DNA of 32,930 nucleotides from Chitinophagaceae bacterium (lineage in GTDB: Bacteria; Bacteroidota; Bacteroidia; Chitinophagales; Chitinophagaceae), in assembly GCA_027489035.1 (NCBI GenBank), contig JAIYAN010000014.1, forward strand, positions 1 through 32,930, in the 5' to 3' direction. The notes below the pieces were generated by a model. The model was not told the DNA's origin and made no database searches. It saw only the letters and a program-made list of their open reading frames with translations. The translations under genes and the position numbers were made by a program. This document shows positions 1 through 6,971 of this stretch, one piece after another (position 1 is the first letter of the stretch; every line of letters starts with the position of its first letter).

Positions 1-645
1 ACGCTTGTGGTTGCTGAAACCCAAGGATTTGTCGTTGCTGCTGTTGCACTTCCCGTAAGCTGACTTGTATTGTTCAAACATATAATAGTATCTCCTGTAA
101 TGGTAGGTAATGGATTTACAGTGAATGTTGCATCAGTTTTACAACCATTCGAATTTGTATAAGTGATTACTGAAGTTCCAGCACTTACTGCTGTCACAAC
201 ACCAGCGTTGGTTATTGTTGCAACGCTTGAGGTTGCAGAAACCCAAGGATTTGTAGTTGCAGCTGTTGCACTACCCGTTAAGGTTAGAGTGCTTCCCACA
301 CATATCGCAGCATTATTTGTTATCGTTGGAAGTGGATTAACCGTAACAGTAACCCCTTTCTGACATCCATTTGCATCTGTAAATGTTATGGTAGCAGATC
401 CTGCAGAGACACCTGTAACTTCGCCTGTGGTACTAACGGTTGCTACACCTGTATTATCTGAAGTCCAGGTCCCAGAACCAGTAGCTGTAGATGTACCTGT
501 TAACGTTGTTGTTTGTCCAACACAAACTGACAATGTTCCAGTAACTGTTGGTAATGGATTTACAGTTACAGTTGCCGAAGCTGGTGTAGTACCACATACG
601 TTGGTTACATTTAGCCCAATATTGTATGTACCCGAACTTGAATAA
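1..645 (-). repeat. 222-bp in-frame tandem repeats (BIG2-like units)
   Basis: The conserved block GGATT(T/A)A-CCGTAACAGT-like begins at 556, 334 and 112, a spacing of exactly 222 bp both times. Each unit encodes 74 residues with a conserved cysteine after N-G near its end and the NPLPT start. The units at 1-333 are the most alike. The array continues off the left edge, so copy number cannot be counted here. Confidence 0.85.
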
Positions 646-2927
646 GTAATAGAGCCCGGACTCGAGCTAGTAGATGTTGCTGGTGAACCATTTGAAAAAG
701 TCCAAGCATAAGTTGACGTTGCATTAATAAAACAGGTACTAGAATTAGTAGGCGTTATTGACTGATTGACACAAATTGTTGAATTGGATAGGTTTATAGA
801 AACTACTGGTTTCCCTTTTACCGTTACGGTATCTTTTAAGATATCTGATAGACAACGATTATTTGGAGCTATTGTCTGTAAAGAAATGATATATTGACCT
901 GGACTTACAAACTGAAAATGTGGATTTTGTGAGGTGGCACTTGTATTGTCGATATAACTGAAATCCGATGTTGAAGGCGTGCATCCTGGTGCAGGAATAT
1001 AGGCAACTGTATATTGAAAAGTATTTTGCCCGCAAGTTGGTATGTTTGTTGAGCCAGTGACAAATACCGATTGAGAAGGACAAATGGTATCTCTATTTAA
1101 TGTAAATGAAGCTGTTGGTTTAGGATTTACACATATGGTCTTAGTGACGGAATCAATAAAACATGCTGAACTTGTACCAACTAAAGATGTAATTCTGACG
1201 TATAATTTTATCGAATAATAACCTGGAGTAAGAAAAGTTACGTTTAATGGAGCTGTTGATGATGAAAAAGCATTTAAAGGGCCTCCAGAATTTACTGTAT
1301 AATCAACACCAGAAACACCTGGAGAAATTGACCACTTAATACTATTCGTAGAATCACAATTTCCTCCTTTTACCCCCTTTATAGTTGTATTAGTGAAAGT
1401 AACTGGTGAGTTTACACAAATAATCGTATCTGGTGCAATAGAAAAGTTGGGTTGGGGCTTAGAGATTGTTGTTATTGGTCCTACATATGTGAAAGAACCA
1501 ACAGTATCACATGCATTTGTAGCAAGAATTTTTATATAAAATGAATTATTCCCTGCTATTACACTATTGTAACCACAGGAAGACTGTGTGAACGTGTGTA
1601 AGTAATTAGTAGTTAAAGGTGCATAAAATGTGTCTGAAGGAGTTCCATCGTTTGAGGATATTATAAATCTTGTACCAGGAGTATTATAGACCGATGTGTC
1701 TCTTGGTATAGTCAAAGTAAAAGGTGCACAAACATTTGTTGATTGACCCGGATTTGTATAAGGCACTGCGGGATTTGATCCAAAAAAAACAGTATACTCA
1801 GTAGAATCTTTACATCCGCCAGATGAAACTACATAAGTTAAATTATAATAACCTTGAGATGGATATGTATGTGTAAAGTAATTTCCTGCATTCCAAATTA
1901 CAGGATTTGTAGATGTACCATCACCCCAATTTATTTGATAATTTGTATTAATTGATTGAGTTGTAGATATATTATTTACTGTAAGATCGAGCAAAGTGTT
2001 TCCCAAGCAGCTTGTAAATGGAACACCATTGACGGTATCAGTCAAAGACGCATCTGGAAAACTTCCAATACTAATCACTTGAGAGGTTGTACTTGAACAG
2101 CCATTATTACCTGTTACCGTTAGGGTTACTGTATAAATACCGCTACTCCCAAATCCAGAGCCTATAAAGCTGTGATCTGGATCATTGTCATTAGAAGTGT
2201 TATTACTTGAATTGGGGTCGCCAAAATTCCATGAATAAGACAAATTACCCGCACCGTTTTGCTGAGAAGTACTATTAAAATTTAATTTTCTTTTCTTTCT
2301 AGGACAGCCACTATTAGGGCTATAAGTAAAAGAGGCAATAGGTTTAGGCTTTACCGTAATTGTTATTGATGCTGTGTCTCTACAACTATTGATTTCAGAC
2401 CAAACACTGTAGGTTGTGGTTGTTGTAGGAGAAACTGTAATTGCAGCACCTGATGTTGATGGTGGAGTAATCCATGTATAAGTTAATGTTGTTGAGCCAC
2501 TTGCTGTCAAGGTTGTTGAAGAACCATTACAAATACTAGTTGAGGTTGCTGATATAGAAATTGCTTCAACCGTTACTACTACGTTATCTAGTGTATTTGA
2601 ATTTCCTCCGTTTGTTACTATACAAGTATATGTACCACTATTTGTAACAAATAATGAATCATTATTTGAATTTGAAATATTATTACCACCAACTTGCCAC
2701 TGAAAAGTAGAATTATTATTTGCTCCTGTAACAACCAAATATCCTCCTTTACAAAATGTAACAGGACCTACCGGCGTAATCCCAGGCGCAAGCGGCAAAA
2801 CACCAACTTCTTTACTCGTTAATTTTATTGGTTTAATCTCCAATCCCTTCCCACTTACCTCACTCATTCCCCCAATCAACATTGCTATTAAAAACCAATT
2901 AAAAATACTTTTACTTACTTTTCTCAT
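1..2927 (-). CDS. Giant secreted Ig/PKD/BIG2-like surface protein (3' partial)
   Basis: The frame is open from the ATG at 2927 to the window edge, giving 975 codons with the C-terminus missing. I checked the frame at the start, near 2400 and at 1-62. Residues 1 to about 26 form a signal peptide (MRKVSKSIFNWFLIAMLIGG). An Ig-like domain follows at about 55-125. After it come several PKD-type units with WNFGDP, INWGDG and G-x-Y-x-[VI]-x-L strand motifs, for example around residues 195-300. From about residue 790 the protein becomes near-identical 74-residue units, each starting NPLPT and resembling BIG2 folds (GVVTAVSAG, SNGC). Such proteins in Bacteroidota are usually type IX-secreted adhesins or gliding/cell-surface proteins, but the C-terminal sorting domain that would show this lies outside the window. 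The domain class is well supported. The adhesin role is inferred. Confidence 0.85.
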   Translation of the reverse strand, partial: MRKVSKSIFNWFLIAMLIGGMSEVSGKGLEIKPIKLTSKEVGVLPLAPGITPVGPVTFCKGGYLVVTGANNNSTFQWQVGGNNISNSNNDSLFVTNSGTYTCIVTNGGNSNTLDNVVVTVEAISISATSTSICNGSSTTLTASGSTTLTYTWITPPSTSGAAITVSPTTTTTYSVWSEINSCRDTASITITVKPKPIASFTYSPNSGCPRKKRKLNFNSTSQQNGAGNLSYSWNFGDPNSSNNTSNDNDPDHSFIGSGFGSSGIYTVTLTVTGNNGCSSTTSQVISIGSFPDASLTDTVNGVPFTSCLGNTLLDLTVNNISTTQSINTNYQINWGDGTSTNPVIWNAGNYFTHTYPSQGYYNLTYVVSSGGCKDSTEYTVFFGSNPAVPYTNPGQSTNVCAPFTLTIPRDTSVYNTPGTRFIISSNDGTPSDTFYAPLTTNYLHTFTQSSCGYNSVIAGNNSFYIKILATNACDTVGSFTYVGPITTISKPQPNFSIAPDTIICVNSPVTFTNTTIKGVKGGNCDSTNSIKWSISPGVSGVDYTVNSGGPLNAFSSSTAPLNVTFLTPGYYSIKLYVRITSLVGTSSACFIDSVTKTICVNPKPTASFTLNRDTICPSQSVFVTGSTNIPTCGQNTFQYTVAYIPAPGCTPSTSDFSYIDNTSATSQNPHFQFVSPGQYIISLQTIAPNNRCLSDILKDTVTVKGKPVVSINLSNSTICVNQSITPTNSSTCFINATSTYAWTFSNGSPATSTSSSPGSITYSSSGTYNIGLNVTNVCGTTPASATVTVNPLPTVTGTLSVCVGQTTTLTGTSTATGSGTWTSDNTGVATVSTTGEVTGVSAGSATITFTDANGCQKGVTVTVNPLPTITNNAAICVGSTLTLTGSATAATTNPWVSATSSVATITNAGVVTAVSAGTSVITYTNSNGCKTDATFTVNPLPTITGDTIICLNNTSQLTGSATAATTNPWVSATTS

Positions 2928-3237
2928 ATTATATGATGTTTCGTCGTTTTAACTATAAAACTGGTTTTTCTGGTATTTTTTAGTCCCGGAAAAAGTACCA
3001 TTACCCCCACATTTTCCCTCCTTATTCAAAAAACCCAACTTGTAATACTTTAATTATGCAATATCATCGTAATGCAATCCCTTACATCACCTCCCCCTCC
3101 ACACATTAAACATTTTTGATAAACTAAAGACTGATAGGATACTTAAAAAACCTGTGAATAAAATGTTTACAAATTTAGATTTTTATTGCATAGAGACCAA
3201 TTAAATTTATATTAATTTATTATATATTTTTTATGCT
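2928..3237. other. Gene-free spacer upstream of the surface protein
   Basis: This AT-rich spacer lies between the glycosidase stop and the surface-protein start, both on the minus strand, so it should hold the surface-protein promoter and leader. I found no clear TAnnTTTG box. A heptamer direct repeat ATGCAAT occurs at 3057-3063 and 3072-3078 and could be a regulator site, but this is weak. No reading frame of interest was seen. Confidence 0.4.
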
Positions 3238-4455
3238 CTAATTGGCCCAAGACTGCTTCAACGATAAATATGATGGGCGAAATTGAGTGATGTACCATCC
3301 TCCGGATTGAACAATTTTTACCAAACCAAACCATTCTTCCACATCGTTTGCATCTTGTGTGTACGAATCCTGTAAATCATACTTCCACCACGAATCCAAA
3401 TACTCATGCACACATGCGCCTGCAATAGGCAATTGCGTTGTTTGCAAATCATTGATATTGCTTAATAACCCTGAAGCCTGCTCCTGTTCTGTATTTCCTC
3501 CATATCCATAATTGGGCGCACCTACATGATTGGCATTAGGCGATACACTCAACCCCATCTCCGTTAACAACAAGGGCATCGAAGGATAACGAGCCTTCAG
3601 TTCCTCTACCCAACCCTGAAACAACGAACCCGTTGCACTGCCCGTTTGCGTTTGTGGACGATACTCTGGTACCGAATACGAATACACATTATGACACCTG
3701 AAATCCAAAAACTCCGTATCTAACATATCAGCCGTTCTGATGTCATTTGAGTAAGACACCAAAGACATCCTTCCATAATTTGTATATTCATACTCCTTTA
3801 CATAATCGGCCATTTCTGCAATAAATGCCTCCGTTGCATTGATGTTTCCATTGGTAAATACATAATCACCCGAATAACTATTGATATTGGGATGTGCCAA
3901 ATTGGTACTCCGAATACTCGATGCACTCAACTCGTTTCCTACCAAATAAGCAACTATGGGCGGATTTTTATTGGTATAAACAGAATATATCCTGTCAATT
4001 ACCGATCTAATATATGTTTTGGTATTTGTCTTAAAGGTTGGATCCTGAAAATCAACCTGATCACCATTTATCCAAATGGTTTGTAAAATGGATAAACCGC
4101 CAATCGCCTTAATCGACTCGTAACATTTTTTAGGCGCACCCCATAAACGCACCGTATTGGCGCCCATCGCTTTAATATTAATCATATCCTGATTAATGCT
4201 GTTTGAAAAATTCAACGGCAGATTTGTATTTTGCTCTGTTTCCCACGGTAATGTTCCCGGATAACCTGGCACATACACCACGCCCTTTATCTCAAATGGA
4301 ATGTCGTTTTTTAAAATATAATGATTGTTTACCGTGTAATTATCCACTTTTGGAACAATGGGTATTACAACATTTGAAGTCGATTTTTCTTTGGTACATG
4401 AACACAACATCATTAATGAAACAATACAAACATTAATGAAATATCGAAAAAACAT
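3238..4455 (-). CDS. Lipoprotein glycoside hydrolase, TIM-barrel (GH-A clan-like)
   Basis: The protein has 405 residues. The N-terminus is a lipoprotein signal with lipobox LCSC and the lipidated cysteine at residue 20, so it is probably anchored to a membrane facing the periplasm or outside. The body looks like a clan GH-A (beta/alpha)8 barrel: the strand/helix segment IKAMGANTVRLWGAP (94-108), the acid/base pair N174-E175 in YLVGNELS, and a probable nucleophile E299 in LLLTEMG. This resembles the barrel of GH2/GH5-like and transglucosylase-like proteins, but I cannot fix the family or the substrate. It is transcribed away from the YbjN-like gene. No SusC/SusD pair is nearby, so it is not part of a classical polysaccharide utilisation locus in this window. 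Confidence 0.75.
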   Translation of the reverse strand: MFFRYFINVCIVSLMMLCSCTKEKSTSNVVIPIVPKVDNYTVNNHYILKNDIPFEIKGVVYVPGYPGTLPWETEQNTNLPLNFSNSINQDMINIKAMGANTVRLWGAPKKCYESIKAIGGLSILQTIWINGDQVDFQDPTFKTNTKTYIRSVIDRIYSVYTNKNPPIVAYLVGNELSASSIRSTNLAHPNINSYSGDYVFTNGNINATEAFIAEMADYVKEYEYTNYGRMSLVSYSNDIRTADMLDTEFLDFRCHNVYSYSVPEYRPQTQTGSATGSLFQGWVEELKARYPSMPLLLTEMGLSVSPNANHVGAPNYGYGGNTEQEQASGLLSNINDLQTTQLPIAGACVHEYLDSWWKYDLQDSYTQDANDVEEWFGLVKIVQSGGWYITQFRPSYLSLKQSWAN

Positions 4456-4579
4456 AATTAATTTTTAATAAAATTAATTGATTAAAATTTCAATTTGTAC
4501 ATTTATAAAAATATAAATATTAGTTAATTGAATGTAAACGCTCGTTTTATTAAAATTAAATGAGGAATTTGAACGGATT

Positions 4580-5188
4580 ATGGAATGGATTGTACCAATA
4601 TTATTGATTTGCATCTCACTGATAATTTATTTCTACAATTTTAAAAAGAAAAATAATTCGTCAGATAACGAGTTAAATGAATCAAATCAACAAGAACCGA
4701 AAAATATTAATGTAACACATGATGATTTAAAAAAAGAAATCAGCCATCGAATTACAGACTATCTTAATAAAAATAAAATATTATACAGCACTGGTGATGC
4801 GGGATGTACCTATAGAATCATTTATGAAAATGGAGAAAATGACGAACATCAAATTTTAATCGAAATCCCCGACCAAAAAAGTTACATCAAATTTTCTTGT
4901 CTGATTTTTAGAAATGTACCCGATGACGCATTAAGCAGGTCTGCAGAAATCATTACGCGTATCAATAACCGTTATGTACTGGGGAATTTGTTGTTAATGT
5001 ATGAAGAGCGGCTGGTTATTTTCGAAGCCAATATGATTCTAACTGACATAAATCAACTTACAGAAGAATTTATTGATTTGTATTTAAAAGAAACCATTAA
5101 AGCAGGCTATTGGTGTAAGCCTTTGATAAATAAAGTCATTATTGAACATGAAGAGCCTATTATCGCTTTACTTGAATTTATAGAATAG
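4580..5188 (+). CDS. Membrane-anchored YbjN-like domain protein
   Basis: The protein has 202 residues with one N-terminal transmembrane helix (residues about 4-21, followed by KKK) and a charged low-complexity linker to about residue 45. The rest looks like a YbjN/type III-chaperone-like fold: repeated strands, an IITRINNRYVLGN helix-turn, then a strand ending in IFEANMIL. YbjN-domain proteins are described as putative sensory or regulatory proteins and their biochemical role is unclear. Anchoring by a single N-terminal helix is seen directly. The stop codon is only 3 nt from the stop of the convergent ATE-like gene, so the two transcripts probably overlap at their 3' ends. The domain call rests on pattern recognition and is moderate. 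Confidence 0.6.
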   Translation: MEWIVPILLICISLIIYFYNFKKKNNSSDNELNESNQQEPKNINVTHDDLKKEISHRITDYLNKNKILYSTGDAGCTYRIIYENGENDEHQILIEIPDQKSYIKFSCLIFRNVPDDALSRSAEIITRINNRYVLGNLLLMYEERLVIFEANMILTDINQLTEEFIDLYLKETIKAGYWCKPLINKVIIEHEEPIIALLEFIE

Positions 5189-5191
5189 CGT

Positions 5192-5872
5192 TTATTTTTT
5201 CTCTTGATCCATTAAAAATTCTGCATAGGTAATCCATTTATTTTTCTCCCAGCTCAATATTTCAGTAGCCGATTTATCTAAAAATAATTTATAATCAAAC
5301 TTGTTATTTCCTGGCGCAATATATCCAGGATAATACCATTCGATATGGTTGTTTTTACAGTATTCAAACTTTTTCAAAACCAGTAATTTCCCTATGGAAA
5401 AAGATTTATAATCTGGGTGATAAATGTTTTTAATGCCTGCAATTGTATTTTTTCCTTGATCAAAAATACCTAACCCAATCAATTTATTTTCGAAGCGTAC
5501 TTCTATTTTATAGGTGTCATAAACCTGGCATGTGGTATCTACCAATAATTCTTTAATGGTATAATTGGTTATAAAATCTATTTGGCTAAAATACACATCG
5601 TGCAAGGTTTCCATTTCATTTGTAAGCGAAAAAGGTTCTATAGAAAACGATAAGGAGTCTACTTTTTTTAATAATTGCTTAGATGATTTACTCAACTGAA
5701 TTTGATTTACATCATATCTAGCCCAATATACACGTACCCAATCTAAACCACTGGGCGTAATGTTTGTTGTAAAAATTTCTGATCCAATTCTATACCAACC
5801 TTTTTCTAAGTATTGATCAAGCATTTCGTTTTTAATGCTTTCGTGGCTATTAAAAAGCATGTTTTCAGTCAT
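5192..5872 (-). CDS. Arginyl-tRNA-protein transferase-like (ATE/Bpt family) protein
   Basis: The protein has 226 residues. The N-terminal part keeps the ATE pattern of a long helix, LEKGWYRIGSEIF, then VYWARYDVNQIQLSKSSKQL, which corresponds to the basic FRPSxSQRR-type segment of bacterial Bpt/Ate1. The C-terminal part follows the GNAT-like ATE_C layout: LIGLGIFDQGKNTIAGIKN, then a YKSFSIGKLLVLKKFEYC helix, then WYYPGYIAPGNNKFDYK, matching the family's Y-L-G-Y...M-x-Y-K block. These enzymes move an amino acid from an aminoacyl-tRNA to a protein N-terminus, making it a degron. The CxxC-type cysteine motif near the N-terminus of canonical ATE proteins is absent. The family call is fairly confident. 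The substrate, and whether the enzyme is active, are unknown. Confidence 0.6.
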   Translation of the reverse strand: MTENMLFNSHESIKNEMLDQYLEKGWYRIGSEIFTTNITPSGLDWVRVYWARYDVNQIQLSKSSKQLLKKVDSLSFSIEPFSLTNEMETLHDVYFSQIDFITNYTIKELLVDTTCQVYDTYKIEVRFENKLIGLGIFDQGKNTIAGIKNIYHPDYKSFSIGKLLVLKKFEYCKNNHIEWYYPGYIAPGNNKFDYKLFLDKSATEILSWEKNKWITYAEFLMDQEKK

Positions 5873-6195
5873 AGAAGTACGTTTATTGATTCACTAAAAT
5901 AAAATATACAAATCAATAAAGATGTTAAAAAAGATAGAAATTGAATGTCGTGTACAATTATCAATTTTCTGCGTACTTTTTTATAAAAAATAATTTATTG
6001 ACCTTAACAGCATGCTTTGGGCTACTTTTTCTAGGTTATTTTCCACGATTTCGAGGGTAGTATCTGCTTTTTTAAGTAACAATACTTAGGGATATCATGT
6101 GTAAAAACTAAATTTTTAAACTGATTGTTATCATTGTTTGTAATCAATCAGCAACAGTTATACTTTTACATCAGATAAGCGCGCAACATATCCGA

Positions 6196-6440
6196 TACCA
6201 ATGAAAAACCAGAACATCCAAAACCAATGAAAAACTAAAACCAAAATCCAATCCAAATGAAAAAGCCAAACATCCGAATCCAAAAAAAACCAAACCCGTA
6301 TTAAAGTCCAAATCCAAAAAATCCAATCCAAATAAAAAAACCAAACTGTCCTAACCTGTAGAAAACTAAAACCGAATTAAAATCTTAATCCAAACACAAT
6401 CCAATCCAAATGAAAACGTTTTATCCAATCCAAATGAAAA
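6196..6440 (+). repeat. A/C-rich low-complexity segment with ATCCAATCCAAATGAAAA motifs
   Basis: The segment is almost free of G on the plus strand. The 17-18-base motif ATCCAATCCAAAT(G/A)AAAA recurs at about 6246, 6321, 6399 and 6423. Several tiny frames start ATGAAAAA... inside it (for example MKKPNIRIQKKPNPY), but none is long enough to support as a gene. With the terminator at 6526 it may be part of an untranslated transcript. Confidence 0.6.
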
Positions 6441-6525
6441 AAACCATGAACTGATGAAGTGTTAGAGGCTTCAGTATCCTAATGAATACAACAACTTATA
6501 CTTAAACCGAAGCCAAAATAAATTT

Positions 6526-6563
6526 AAAGCCGCCATTGCAGAAATGTGATAGGCGGTTTTTTT
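6526..6563 (+). terminator. Orphan intrinsic terminator
   Basis: AAAGCCGCC (6526-6534) pairs with GGCGGTTTT (6552-6560), nine pairs including one G-U, and is followed by a T-run. No plus-strand gene ends within the preceding 1.3 kb (the nearest is the YbjN-like gene at 5188, followed by an oppositely oriented gene). The transcript it ends is therefore not explained by the annotated genes. Confidence 0.75.
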
Positions 6564-6584
6564 GTGGGTAGAGGGGGAAGAGGG

Positions 6585-6631
6585 GTTAAAAAGTTTAATG
6601 GTTTAATTTGCTTCGCGGGTTTAATGGTTAG
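6585..6631 (-). repeat. Inverted copy of the TTAAAC/CAGCGAAGC cassette
   Basis: Read on the minus strand this is ACCATTAAACCCGCGAAGC followed by AAATTAAACCATTAAAC, the same cassette as in the adjacent 95-bp array but in the opposite orientation. Together they form a potential long hairpin across 6585-6710. Confidence 0.7.
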
Positions 6632-6650
6632 TTTTTACGCAAAAAGAGAA

Positions 6651-6907
6651 TGCATCCACCCTTAAACCATTAAACCTTAAACCAGCGAAGCATTTTAAAC
6701 CTTTCCCTCCCTCCCCCTTTCAATATTTTTCACCCAAATCGAAAATGCATCCACCCTTAAACCATTAAACATTAAACCAGCGAAGCGTTTTAAACCTACA
6801 CTAACCACCCCCTTTCAATATTTTTCTCTCAAATCAAGAATGCATCCACCCTTAAACCATTAAACCTTAAACCAGCGAAGCATTTTAAACCTTTTCCTCC
6901 CTCCTCC
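6651..6907 (+). repeat. 95-bp tandem array, 2.7 units
   Basis: TGCATCCACCCTTAAACC begins at 6651, 6746 and 6841, exactly 95 bp apart. Each unit carries TTAAACCATTAAAC, a second TTAAACCAGCGAAGC block, TTTTAAACC, a pyrimidine run and TTTCAATATTTTTC. The third unit is cut short before the ppiD-like promoter. The core is a variant of the dispersed cassette found at 24.9, 25.3 and 29.5 kb. Confidence 0.85.
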
Positions 6908-6913
6908 AAAACA

Positions 6914-6944
6914 TTTGTTAATATGCTTTTTTATCTTATTTTTG
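6914..6944 (+). promoter_or_regulatory. Bacteroidota-type promoter for the ppiD-like gene
   Basis: A TTTG box (6914-6917) is separated by 19 nt from TATTTTTG (6937-6944), which fits the -33 TTG / -7 TAnnTTTG consensus. The start codon follows 27 nt later at 6972. Confidence 0.6.
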
Positions 6945-6971
6945 CCTTCCTTAAATATTAAATAATATATT

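Larger units (their letters stand above)
5873..6971. other. 1.1-kb gene-free region with repeats and an orphan terminator
   Basis: No convincing coding frame is present. In order it holds an AT-rich stretch, an inverted repeat (CTGATTGTTA at 6121-6130 against TAATCAATCAG at 6141-6151), an A/C-rich segment almost without G (about 6196-6440), a strong plus-strand terminator (6526-6563), an inverted copy of the TTAAAC cassette (6585-6631), a 95-bp tandem array (6651-6907), and the ppiD-like promoter. Parts are listed separately. Confidence 0.7.

Noticed and set aside
163..645. Plus-strand frames of 66 and 85 codons rich in Val/Thr
   Set aside because: They are antisense shadows of the BIG2-like repeats of the large minus-strand protein.
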